NCBI GenBank assembly: GCA_937872165.1
Contig: CALMOR010000045.1
Coordinates: forward strand, 12,941-46,721
Direction of reading: 5' to 3'
Source of the DNA: an uncultured Burkholderiales bacterium
Lineage (GTDB): Bacteria > Pseudomonadota > Gammaproteobacteria > Burkholderiales > Burkholderiaceae_D
Length of the DNA: 33,781 nt
Shown here: positions 17,123 through 24,180 of the stretch, piece after piece
How the letters are laid out: each line of letters begins with the position of its first letter
How positions within the stretch are numbered: position 1 is the first letter of the stretch
Notes under the pieces: generated by a model
Seen by the model: only the letters and a program-made list of their open reading frames with translations
The model's database searches: none
What the model was told of the DNA's origin: nothing
Made by a program: the position numbers and the translations under genes

Positions 17123-17148
17123 AAAAAAACAAGGCGGCCGCGCCGCCT
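17123..17148 (-). terminator. Intrinsic terminator/attenuator between iscA and hscB
   Basis: On the minus strand a perfect 7-bp stem AGGCGGC / GCCGCCT (17148-17142 and 17138-17132) with a 3-base GCG loop is followed by TTG and seven consecutive T (17129-17123). This is a textbook rho-independent terminator. It lies 25 bp after the iscA stop and 24 bp before the hscB start, inside a co-directional operon. It should make the downstream hscBA-fdx-iscX part less abundant than iscRSUA. Whether it is regulated is not visible; I see no clear competing antiterminator fold in the short gap. Confidence 0.8.
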
Positions 17149-17173
17149 CGTGGTGACCGCACGTGGACCGCGA

Positions 17174-17554
17174 TCAGATGCGGAAGCTCTCGCCGCAGCC
17201 GCATTCGTCCTTGACGTTGGGGTTCCTGAACTTGAACCCTTCGTTCAATCCCTCGCGCGCGAAGTCGAGTTCGGTGCCGTCGATGTACGGCAGGCTCTTC
17301 GGGTCGACGTAGACCTTCACGCCGTGGCTCTCGAACACGCGGTCCTCCGCGACGGGCTCGTCGACGTACTCGAGCTTGTAGGCCAGGCCCGAGCAGCCGG
17401 TGGTACGCACGCCGACCCGCAGACCGTGGCCCTTGCCGCGTCGCTCGATGTAGCGGGCGACATGGCGCGCGGCCTTCTCGGTCAGCGCCACGCCCGACTC
17501 GAGCGCCCCGGCAGCGACCGCCTCGACCTTCGTGTAGACCGGTTCCGTGACCAT
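17174..17554 (-). CDS. iscA: IscA, A-type Fe-S carrier
   Basis: This is a 126-residue A-type carrier with the three cluster/iron ligands Cys54 (TTGCSGLAY), Cys118 and Cys120 (DECGCGESF). E. coli IscA has these at 35, 99 and 101, so the protein here carries 19 extra N-terminal residues if the ATG at 17554 is used. That ATG lies 2 bp after the iscU stop, with a purine-rich GAAGAAGG before it. An internal GTG at 17491 (VALTEKAARH) would give the standard length and cannot be excluded. The product moves 2Fe-2S or 4Fe-4S clusters from IscU to apo-proteins. The intrinsic terminator follows 25 bp downstream. Confidence 0.95.
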   Translation of the reverse strand: MVTEPVYTKVEAVAAGALESGVALTEKAARHVARYIERRGKGHGLRVGVRTTGCSGLAYKLEYVDEPVAEDRVFESHGVKVYVDPKSLPYIDGTELDFAREGLNEGFKFRNPNVKDECGCGESFRI

Positions 17555-17556
17555 GA

Positions 17557-17967
17557 TCAGGCGGCCTTCTTCTCCGCGACAGCCGCGTCGACGTGCTTGG
17601 CGCGATAGTCCTGCACGGCCGCCTTGATCGCGTCCTCGGCGAGGATCGAGCAGTGGATCTTGACCGGCGGCAGCGCGAGCTCCTCGGCGATCGCCGTGTT
17701 GCGGATGCTCATCGCCTCGTCGAGCGTCTTGCCCTTGACCCATTCGGTCACGAGCGACGACGACGCGATGGCCGAGCCGCAGCCGTAGGTCTTGAACTTC
17801 GCGTCCTCGATGCGGCCGTCCGACCCGACGCGGATCTGCAGCTTCATCACGTCGCCGCAGGCGGGCGCGCCGACCATGCCGGTCCCGACCGCGTCGTCGC
17901 CGCCCTGGAAGGAGCCGACGTTGCGCGGGTTCTCGTAATGGTCCAGTACCTTGTCGCTGTATGCCAT
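17557..17967 (-). CDS. iscU: IscU, Fe-S cluster scaffold
   Basis: This is a 136-residue scaffold on which clusters are built from IscS sulfur. Ligand residues Cys37 (APACGD, with Asp39), Cys63 (YGCGSAIASS) and Cys106 (KIHCSILA) are all present with canonical spacing. LPPVK at 99-103 is the HscA recognition peptide. The start MAYSDKVLDHYENPRNVG is the family standard and is preceded by GGAGAAG. The last ten residues (VAEKKAA end) extend a little beyond the E. coli protein. It lies 73 bp behind iscS, a gap without an obvious promoter. Confidence 0.98.
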   Translation of the reverse strand: MAYSDKVLDHYENPRNVGSFQGGDDAVGTGMVGAPACGDVMKLQIRVGSDGRIEDAKFKTYGCGSAIASSSLVTEWVKGKTLDEAMSIRNTAIAEELALPPVKIHCSILAEDAIKAAVQDYRAKHVDAAVAEKKAA

Positions 17968-18040
17968 GTTCTTCTCCGTTGATGCCGACGACCGCGAAGG
18001 ATGCCGCGTCGACCGTCCGTTGACTGTCAGACCCGGACCC

Positions 18041-19255
18041 TCAATGGGCCGCCCACTGGATGGATTCCATGTCGACGCCGTCCTTGTACATGTCCCACAG
18101 CGGCGACAGGTCGCGCAGCTTGGCGATCTTCGACTTCAGCAGGTCGATCGCGAAGTCGACGTCCTCCTCGGTCGTGAAGCGACCGATCGTGAAGCGGATC
18201 GACGAATGCGCGAGCTCGTCGCTGCGACCCAGCGCCCGCAGCACGTAGCTGGGCTCGAGGCTCGCCGACGTGCAGGCCGAACCGGACGAGACCGCCAGCT
18301 CCTTGATGCCCATGATCAGCGACTCGCCCTCGACGAAGTTGAAGCTGACGTTGAGGTTGTGCGGAACGCGATGCTCGGCATCGCCGTTGAGATACACCTC
18401 CTCGATGTCCGACAGCCCGTTCCACAGCCGGTCGTGCAGCATGCGCACGCGCTCGTTCTCGGTGTTCATCTCGAGGCGCGCGAGCCGGTAGGCCTCGCCC
18501 ATGCCGACGATCTGATGGGTCGCCAGCGTGCCCGACCGCATGCCGCGCTCGTGACCGCCGCCGTGCATCTGCGCTTCGAGCCGCACGCGCGGCTTGCGCC
18601 GGACATACAGCGCGCCGATGCCCTTCGGGCCATAGGTCTTGTGCGCGGTGAAGGTCATCAGGTCGACCTTCCAGTTCCTCAGGTCGATGGCGACCTTGCC
18701 GGTGGCCTGGGCCGCGTCGCAATGGAAGATGATGCCGCGTTCGCGACACAGCTCGCCGATCGCGGGGATGTCCTGGACGACGCCGATCTCGTTGTTGACC
18801 AGCATCACCGAGACCAGCACGGTGTCCGGCCGCATCGCGTCGCGCAGTTGATCGAGCGTGATCAGGCCGTCGGGCTGCGGCTGCAGATAGGTGACCTCGA
18901 AGCCTTCGCGCTCGAGTTCGCGGCAGGTGTCGAGCACGGCCTTGTGTTCGGTCTTGACCGTGATGAGGTGCTTGCCCTTCTCCTTGTAGAAGTGCGCCGC
19001 GCCCTTGATGGCGAGGTTGTCGCCCTCGGTCGCCCCGGACGTCCAGATGATCTCGCGCGGATCGCAGTCGACGAGCTTGGCGACCTCTTCGCGGGCGTTC
19101 TCCACGGCCTGCTCGGCGCTCCAGCCGTAGGGATGGCTGCGCGACGCGGGATTGCCGAACTGCGACGTCAGGAAGGGAATCATCTTCTCGGCGACGCGCG
19201 GATCGACCGGCGTGGTGGCCGAATAGTCCATGTAGATCGGGAGGACGGGTTGCAT
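18041..19255 (-). CDS. iscS: IscS, cysteine desulfurase
   Basis: This is a 404-residue PLP enzyme converting cysteine to alanine and an enzyme-bound persulfide, which donates sulfur to IscU and to tRNA thiolation. The start at 19255 gives MQPVLPIYMDYSATTPVDPRV. The PLP Lys206 sits in TAHKTYGPKGIG and the catalytic Cys328 in SSGSACTSASLEPS, the same numbers as in E. coli IscS. The 404-residue length also matches. The gene starts 8 bp after the iscR stop. The frame continues open upstream into iscR, but that part is not homologous. Confidence 0.98.
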   Translation of the reverse strand: MQPVLPIYMDYSATTPVDPRVAEKMIPFLTSQFGNPASRSHPYGWSAEQAVENAREEVAKLVDCDPREIIWTSGATEGDNLAIKGAAHFYKEKGKHLITVKTEHKAVLDTCRELEREGFEVTYLQPQPDGLITLDQLRDAMRPDTVLVSVMLVNNEIGVVQDIPAIGELCRERGIIFHCDAAQATGKVAIDLRNWKVDLMTFTAHKTYGPKGIGALYVRRKPRVRLEAQMHGGGHERGMRSGTLATHQIVGMGEAYRLARLEMNTENERVRMLHDRLWNGLSDIEEVYLNGDAEHRVPHNLNVSFNFVEGESLIMGIKELAVSSGSACTSASLEPSYVLRALGRSDELAHSSIRFTIGRFTTEEDVDFAIDLLKSKIAKLRDLSPLWDMYKDGVDMESIQWAAH

Positions 19256-19263
19256 GCGGTTTC

Positions 19264-19776
19264 CTAGTTGACCAGCGCTTGCGGGGCGCGCTCTTCGACG
19301 GCCTTGTCGCAGGGGGGACGACGATCGCGGAGCACGTGGACCCGCGGCGACTTCTCGCAGAGCACCAGGCGTTCGCGCTGCTCGACGACCAGCGCTTCGA
19401 GCGAGACGCCGTCGAGGTACTCGACCATGTGGGTGTTGAGATTGGCCCACAGGTCGTGAGTGAGGCAGCGCCGGTCGTCGAGGCAGTTCTCCTTGCCCTT
19501 GCACTGCGTCGCGTCGACCGGTTCGTCGACCGCGTCGATGATCTCGGCGACCGAGATGCGGCCGGCCGCGCGGCCGAGGCGATAGCCGCCTCCGGGCCCG
19601 CGCACGCTCTCGACCAGCGCGTTGCGCCGCAGCTTCCCGAACAACTGTTCGAGGTACGACAGCGAGATGCTCTGCCGGCCGCTGATGCCGGCCAGCGCCA
19701 CCGGACCGGCGTGCTCGCGCAACGCGAGATCGATCATCGCGGTGACGGCAAAACGACCTTTGGTGGTGAGACGCAT
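19264..19776 (-). CDS. iscR: IscR, Rrf2-family Fe-S sensing regulator
   Basis: This is a 170-residue transcription factor with an N-terminal winged helix (MRLTTKGRFAVTAMIDLAL, LSYLEQLFGKLRRNALVESVRGPGGGYRL). The 2Fe-2S ligands Cys92, Cys98, Cys104 and His107 lie in QCKGKENCLDDRRCLTHDLW, identical in spacing to E. coli IscR. Holo-IscR represses its own operon through a type 1 site, and such a site is visible directly upstream. It is the first gene of the isc operon. Confidence 0.98.
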   Translation of the reverse strand: MRLTTKGRFAVTAMIDLALREHAGPVALAGISGRQSISLSYLEQLFGKLRRNALVESVRGPGGGYRLGRAAGRISVAEIIDAVDEPVDATQCKGKENCLDDRRCLTHDLWANLNTHMVEYLDGVSLEALVVEQRERLVLCEKSPRVHVLRDRRPPCDKAVEERAPQALVN

Positions 19777-19815
19777 CGGGAACGGCGAGGAACGCGGCTT
19801 GCGGACAGGACGCGA

Positions 19816-19848
19816 ACGATACTATTCCCGAGTAAATCAGTCAAGTAT
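19816..19848 (-). promoter_or_regulatory. isc promoter with IscR type 1 operator
   Basis: Read on the minus strand, positions 19848-19824 match the 25-bp IscR type 1 consensus (ATASYYGACT-RWWW-YAGTCRRSTAT) at about 23 positions: the left half reads ATACTTGACT and the right half TACTCGGGAAT. The -35 box TTGACT (19844-19839) is embedded in the left half. A -10 box TATCGT (19821-19816) follows at 17-bp spacing. The first codon of iscR is 40 bp further on. Binding of holo-IscR would cover the -35 region, the standard autorepression geometry. Confidence 0.82.
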
Positions 19849-19885
19849 TGCGGCTTCACGAGCCGCAGCGCGAAGCCTGCTCGCG

Positions 19886-20389
19886 TCAGGCGGCGGCCTT
19901 CTGCGCCATGCGTCGACGAACGAAGTCGACGAGGTTGACGCACGCGTCCTCGACGTAGTCGAGGACGGTCTCGAACCCGTCCGCGCCGCCGTAGTACGGG
20001 TCGGGGATCACCGCGGACTCGTGTTCGGTCGCGAAGCTCATCAGCAACTTGATCTTGTGGTGGTACTGACGCGGCGCGAGCTGCTGCAGCATCGCGTGGT
20101 TTTCCCAATCCATCGCGAGGACCAGATCGTAGGTCGCGAAGTCTTCCTTCGTGATCTGACGGGCCACCAGCGACTCCATCTCGTAGCCGCGCTTCCTGGC
20201 CGCGCGCGTGGCCCGCGCGTCGGGTGCCTCGCCGATGTGGAAGCCGTGCGTGCCGGCGGAGTCGACGACCACGTGCTTCTCGAGTCCGGCTTCACGGACC
20301 TTGGTGCGGAAGACGGCCTCGGCCGTGGGAGACCTGCAGATGTTGCCCATGCAGACGATGAGGATCTTGAACGCTTCGTACTTCGGCAT
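19886..20389 (-). CDS. Low-molecular-weight protein tyrosine phosphatase
   Basis: This is a 167-residue LMW-PTP. The P-loop is CMGNICRS with nucleophile Cys13 and Arg19, and the general acid is Asp130 in the DPYYGG motif; the length is as expected (about 150-165). The enzyme is cytoplasmic and hydrolyses phosphotyrosine or other small phosphomonoesters. In proteobacteria, members outside capsule clusters often sit next to isc, as here: it lies upstream of iscR on the same strand, with the isc promoter in the 109-bp gap. The start MPKYEAFKILIVCMGNICRS places the P-loop at the usual distance from the N-terminus. Confidence 0.95.
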   Translation of the reverse strand: MPKYEAFKILIVCMGNICRSPTAEAVFRTKVREAGLEKHVVVDSAGTHGFHIGEAPDARATRAARKRGYEMESLVARQITKEDFATYDLVLAMDWENHAMLQQLAPRQYHHKIKLLMSFATEHESAVIPDPYYGGADGFETVLDYVEDACVNLVDFVRRRMAQKAAA

Positions 20390-20476
20390 GACTCTTCACC
20401 CAATCCGGTGGAATAAGAAACCCTTGCGATCCGAGCGCCGCGACCGCTGCGGCTCCGACTCGAATCGACCGCCTGA

Positions 20477-22576
20477 CTAGGCGGCCTTGTTTCCGCCCGA
20501 CAGCGACAGGACGTTGTCCTCGCCGGTCGAGCCGAACACCTGCTGCTTCAACTGCGCGAGCTGATCCCTAGATCGAGCCGCCTCTTCGAATTCCAAGTTG
20601 CGCGCGTGGTCCAGCATCGCCTTCTCGAGACGCTTGATCTCGCGGGCCAGATGCTTCTCGTCCATCGCGCCGTACCGCGCCTTCTCCTGCGCCGCCTTCT
20701 GTTCCGTGCGCGCCGATTGCGAGTCGTACACGCCGTCGATCATCTCGCGCACCTGCTTGATCACGCCGCGCGGAACGATGCCGTTCTCGGTGTTGAACGC
20801 CACCTGCTTCGCCCGCCTGCGGTCCGTCTCGTCGATCGCCCTGCGCATCGATTCGGTGACCGAGTCGCCGTAGAGGATCGCCGTCCCGTTGATGTTGCGC
20901 GCCGCCCGTCCGATGGTCTGGATCAGCGACCGCTCCGCCCGCAGGAAGCCTTCCTTGTCCGCGTCGAGAATGGCCACCAGCGAAACCTCCGGAATGTCCA
21001 GACCCTCGCGCAGCAGATTGATTCCCACCAGCACGTCGAAAACACCGAGACGCAGATCACGGATGATCTCGGCCCGTTCGACCGTCTCGATGTCCGAGTG
21101 CAGGTAGCGCACCTTGACGTCGTGCTCGCCGAGGTAGTCGGTGAGCTGCTCGGCCATGCGCTTCGTCAGCGTCGTGACGAGAACGCGATCGCCGTCGGCC
21201 ACGCGTCGGTTGATCTCGGACAGCACGTCGTCGACCTGCGTGCTCGCGGGACGGACTTCGATGCGCGGATCGATCAGCCCCGTGGGCCGCACCAGCTGCT
21301 CGACCACCTGACCAGCGTGCGCCTTCTCGTAGTCGGCCGGCGTCGCCGACACGAAGATCCCCTGACGCACCTTGCGTTCGAACTCGTCGAACTTCAACGG
21401 CCGGTTGTCGAGCGCCGACGGCAGCCGGAAGCCGTAGTCGACGAGGTTCTGCTTGCGCGCGCGGTCGCCGCGGAACATGCCGTTCAACTGGCCGATCAAT
21501 GCATGGCTCTCGTCGAAGAAGATCAGCGCGTCGTCGGGCAGATAGTCGATCAGCGTCGACGGCGGCTCGCCCGGCGCGGTGCCGGAGATGTGCCTCGAAT
21601 AGTTCTCGATGCCCTTGCAGAAGCCGATCTCGCTCATCATCTCGAGGTCGAAGCGCGTGCGCTGCTCGAGCCGCTGCGCCTCGACGAGGCGGTTCTCCTT
21701 GTAGAACCAGTCGAGCCGCTCGCGCAACTCGGCCTTGATCGTCTCGATCGCGTTGACGACGGTGCCGCGCTGGGTCACGTAGTGCGAACCCGGATAGATC
21801 GTGAAGCGCGGGATCTTCTGGCGCACGCGGCCGGTGAGCGGATCGAACAGCTGCATGCTCTCGATCTCGTCGTCGAACAGTTCGATGCGGACCGCGAGCT
21901 CCGCGTGTTCGGCGGGGAAGACGTCGATGACGTCGCCGCGGACGCGGAACGTGCCGCGACCGAAGTCGATCTCGTTGCGCTGGTACTGCATCTGGATCAG
22001 CCGCGCGATGACGTCGCGCTGGCTGAGCTTGTCCTTGACGCGCAGCGTCAGGATCATCTTGTGGTACTCGTTCGGATTGCCGATGCCGTAGATGGTCGAC
22101 ACGGTGCCGACGATCACGACGTCGCGACGCTCCATCAACGACTTGGTCGCCGACAGCCGCATCTGCTCGATGTGTTCGTTGATCGACGAGTCCTTCTCGA
22201 TGAACAGGTCGCGCTGCGGAACGTAGGCCTCGGGCTGGTAGTAATCGTAATAGCTGACGAAATACTCGACCGCGTTGTTCGGAAAGAACTCGCGGAATTC
22301 CGAATAGAGCTGCGCGGCGAGCGTCTTGTTCGGCGCGAGCACCAAAGCGGGCCGGCCGGCCCGCGCGATGACGTTGGCCATCGTGAACGTCTTGCCCGAG
22401 CCGGTGACGCCGAGCAGGGTCTGGAAGGCGAGACCGTCTTCCAGACCCTCGACGAGCCCATCGATCGCGCGCGGCTGGTCGCCCGCCGGTGCGAACGGCT
22501 GGAAAAGCTGAAAGGGACTGCCCTCGAACGTCGCTAGTTCAGCGTCGTTCGACGGGGAGGCGAGGTTGGCGGCCAT
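20477..22576 (-). CDS. uvrB: UvrB, excinuclease ABC subunit B
   Basis: This is a 699-residue damage-verification helicase of nucleotide excision repair. Walker A is GVTGSGKT at 56-63. The beta-hairpin region FVSYYDYYQPEAYVPQRDLFIEKDSSINE, helicase motif II LIFFDESHALIGQL and motif VI QTIGRAARN are all present. The C-terminal UVR domain that binds UvrC (REIKRLEKAMLDHARNLEFEEAARSRDQL) is intact. The start at 22576 adds about 20 residues before the conserved SPFQLFQPFAPAGDQPRAI, so a later start is possible. The 5' gap of 210 bp to the divergent aminotransferase contains an imperfect inverted repeat 17-38 bp upstream of the start. I see no SOS (LexA) box. Confidence 0.98.
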   Translation of the reverse strand: MAANLASPSNDAELATFEGSPFQLFQPFAPAGDQPRAIDGLVEGLEDGLAFQTLLGVTGSGKTFTMANVIARAGRPALVLAPNKTLAAQLYSEFREFFPNNAVEYFVSYYDYYQPEAYVPQRDLFIEKDSSINEHIEQMRLSATKSLMERRDVVIVGTVSTIYGIGNPNEYHKMILTLRVKDKLSQRDVIARLIQMQYQRNEIDFGRGTFRVRGDVIDVFPAEHAELAVRIELFDDEIESMQLFDPLTGRVRQKIPRFTIYPGSHYVTQRGTVVNAIETIKAELRERLDWFYKENRLVEAQRLEQRTRFDLEMMSEIGFCKGIENYSRHISGTAPGEPPSTLIDYLPDDALIFFDESHALIGQLNGMFRGDRARKQNLVDYGFRLPSALDNRPLKFDEFERKVRQGIFVSATPADYEKAHAGQVVEQLVRPTGLIDPRIEVRPASTQVDDVLSEINRRVADGDRVLVTTLTKRMAEQLTDYLGEHDVKVRYLHSDIETVERAEIIRDLRLGVFDVLVGINLLREGLDIPEVSLVAILDADKEGFLRAERSLIQTIGRAARNINGTAILYGDSVTESMRRAIDETDRRRAKQVAFNTENGIVPRGVIKQVREMIDGVYDSQSARTEQKAAQEKARYGAMDEKHLAREIKRLEKAMLDHARNLEFEEAARSRDQLAQLKQQVFGSTGEDNVLSLSGGNKAA

Positions 22577-22592
22577 GCTAGGATTTGTGCGT

Positions 22593-22614
22593 TGCAGTGC
22601 GTCGGTGCACTACA
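22593..22614. repeat. Imperfect inverted repeat in the uvrB leader/promoter region
   Basis: Arms TGCAGTGC and GCACTACA are separated by 6 bases; 7 of 8 positions pair. It ends about 17 bp before the uvrB ATG on the divergent side, so it could be an operator or a hairpin in the uvrB 5' leader. A direct repeat of TATCGCGC lies further right in the same gap (about 22674-22690). Function is not assignable. Confidence 0.35.
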
Positions 22615-22786
22615 GAGGGCTCGCGGGGCGCGCCTTCGACCATCGTTGGTGCGCTGCGACATCAGCCCGGATTATCGCGCCTATCGCGCGTTCGAATCCA
22701 GTGTTTTTTAATCCAACGGGGAATCAGGCGGTTACGAAATGTCGCCCGCGAACTCGTCGAACCCGACGCCCCGAGCCGAGAAGTCC

Positions 22787-24022
22787 ATGGCATCGCCTTT
22801 CAACCACGTCGAACTCGCTCCCAAAGATCCGATCCTCGGCATGACCGAGGCCTACCTCGCCGACAGCCGTTCGCCCAAGATCAACCTCGGCGTGGGTGTC
22901 TACACGAACGCGGACGGCAAGGTGCCGGTGCTGCGTGCGGTCAGTGAGGTCGAACAGGAACGCATGCGGATGCCACCGATGCGGAGCTACCTGCCGATCG
23001 ACGGCATGAGCACCTACAATCTCGTGTCGCAGAAGCTGCTGTTCGGCGACGATTCGAAGCTGCTCGTCGATGGACGCGTCGTCACCGCGCAGTCGCTCGG
23101 AGGTACCGGCGGCCTGAAGGTCGGCGCCGACTTCCTCCATCAGTTGACGCCCGGGGCCAAGGTCCTGATCAGCGATCCGAGCTGGGAGAACCATCTCGCG
23201 CTGTTCACGCAGGCCGGCTTCGACGTGTCGACCTATCCCTATTACGACGCGGCGACCCACGGGCTCGACTTCGATGGCATGATCGGCGCGCTGTCCGCCG
23301 CCGTGCCCGGCACGATCGTGGTGTTGCATGCCTGTTGCCACAACCCGACCGGCGTCGACCCGACGGAGGAGCAGTGGGCGACGATCATCGAGACCGTCGC
23401 GGCGAAGGGCTTGATGCCGTTCATCGACTTCGCCTACCAGGGCTTCGCCGAAGGCATCGATGCGGACGCCTTCGTCGTGCGAGCGTTCGCCGACGCGGGC
23501 CTCGAGTTCGTCGTGTCCGGTTCGTACTCGAAGTCCTTCTCGCTGTACGGAGAGCGGGTCGGGACGCTGTCGATCGTGACCGCCGACGGCGACGAGTCGA
23601 AGCGCGTGCTGAGCCAGTTGAAGCGCGTGATCCGCGCCAACTACTCGAATCCGCCGACCCACGGCGGCGCGACCATCACCGCGATCCTCACCGACCCGCG
23701 CCTGCGGAAGCTGTGGGAAGAAGACCTCGCCGAGATGCGCGAACGCATCCGCGCGATGCGGGTCGGTCTGGTCGCGAAGCTGAAGCAGCGCATGCCTTCG
23801 GTGCGCTTCGAGCACATCGAGCGCCAGCGCGGCATGTTCTCGTATTCGGGCCTCACGCGCGAGCAGGTCAGGCGCCTGCGCGACGAGTTCGCGATCTACG
23901 CGCTCGACACCGGCCGCATGTGCGTCGCGTCGCTGAACGACCGCAACCTCGACACGGTGGCCGATGCCATCGCCACGGTCACCGCACCGCGCGTTGACGC
24001 GTTTCGAACGGCATCGCTATAA
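22787..24022 (+). CDS. Class I aminotransferase, aromatic amino acid/aspartate type
   Basis: This is a 411-residue PLP-dependent transaminase of subgroup I-alpha (AspC/TyrB type). The pyridoxal Lys249 is in GSYSKSFSLYGERVG, the substrate-binding segment is HACCHNPTGVDPT, and YSNPPTHGG and the C-terminal RMCVASLNDRN follow. The start at 22787 (MASPFNHVELAPKDPILG) is preferred over the ATG at 22739, because the family begins within about 10 residues of the DPILG motif; the longer form would add 16 residues. Aspartate and aromatic substrates cannot be separated by eye, although the sequence looks closer to aromatic aminotransferases of betaproteobacteria. It diverges from uvrB, and its last codons contain the promoter of tRNA-Asn. 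Confidence 0.95.
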   Translation: MASPFNHVELAPKDPILGMTEAYLADSRSPKINLGVGVYTNADGKVPVLRAVSEVEQERMRMPPMRSYLPIDGMSTYNLVSQKLLFGDDSKLLVDGRVVTAQSLGGTGGLKVGADFLHQLTPGAKVLISDPSWENHLALFTQAGFDVSTYPYYDAATHGLDFDGMIGALSAAVPGTIVVLHACCHNPTGVDPTEEQWATIIETVAAKGLMPFIDFAYQGFAEGIDADAFVVRAFADAGLEFVVSGSYSKSFSLYGERVGTLSIVTADGDESKRVLSQLKRVIRANYSNPPTHGGATITAILTDPRLRKLWEEDLAEMRERIRAMRVGLVAKLKQRMPSVRFEHIERQRGMFSYSGLTREQVRRLRDEFAIYALDTGRMCVASLNDRNLDTVADAIATVTAPRVDAFRTASL

Positions 24023-24023
24023 T
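23994..24023 (+). promoter_or_regulatory. tRNA-Asn promoter inside the aminotransferase 3' end
   Basis: A -35 box TTGACG (23994-23999) and a consensus -10 TATAAT (24018-24023) with 18-bp spacing lie just before the tRNA (first base 24039). The -10 box contains the aminotransferase stop codon TAA (24020-24022), so the promoter is embedded in coding sequence. Confidence 0.78.
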
Positions 24024-24038
24024 CGCGGTCCCCCAAAT

Positions 24039-24114
24039 TCCCCGATAGCTCAGTTGGTAGAGCAACGGACTGTTAATCCGTGTGTCCCTGGTTCGAGTCC
24101 AGGTCGGGGAGCCA
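24039..24114 (+). tRNA. tRNA-Asn (anticodon GTT), CCA encoded
   Basis: This is a 76-nt cloverleaf. The 7-bp acceptor stem is TCCCCGA / TCGGGGA, the D arm is AGCTCAGTTGGTAGAGC, and the anticodon stem is CGGAC..GTCCG-like, around the loop CTGTTAA with GTT as anticodon. The T arm is CCTGG-TTCGAGT-CCAGG. Discriminator G and a genomically encoded CCA follow. The 3' half is immediately followed by phage-type DNA, so this is the probable integration target. Confidence 0.97.
24086..24114 (+). other. Candidate attachment core at the tRNA-Asn 3' end
   Basis: The T-arm, acceptor 3' strand and CCA of tRNA-Asn are the usual crossover region of tyrosine-recombinase elements. The call rests only on the adjacency of phage genes; the second copy of the core would be at the far end of the element, outside the window. 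Confidence 0.35.
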
Positions 24115-24125
24115 AGAAATTCAAG

Positions 24126-24151
24126 AGCTTGCGTGATCGCAGGCTTTTTTT
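24126..24151 (+). terminator. Intrinsic terminator of tRNA-Asn
   Basis: An 8-bp stem AGCTTGCG / CGCAGGCT with a TGAT loop and one G·T wobble is followed by seven T (24145-24151), starting 12 bp after the tRNA CCA. It ends the tRNA transcript. It lies on the phage side of the junction, so it is either phage-derived or belongs to a duplicated tRNA 3' region. Confidence 0.8.
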
Positions 24152-24180
24152 ACGTCCGGCGGGGTGACGCCAGGGTGACG

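Noticed and set aside
20469..20484. CCGCCT-GACT-AGGCGG hairpin at the uvrB stop codon as a terminator
   Set aside because: The stem overlaps the stop codon and no T-tract follows; transcription of the downstream phosphatase gene may simply continue. Kept only as a note.
20606..22537. 643-codon + strand frame antisense to uvrB
   Set aside because: High GC keeps the antisense frame open; it is rich in Arg, Asp and Val with no motif, while uvrB is fully conserved.
22577..22616. Possible LexA/SOS box for uvrB (CTGT half-site)
   Set aside because: The CTGT is not followed by ACAG at the required 8-base distance on either strand.
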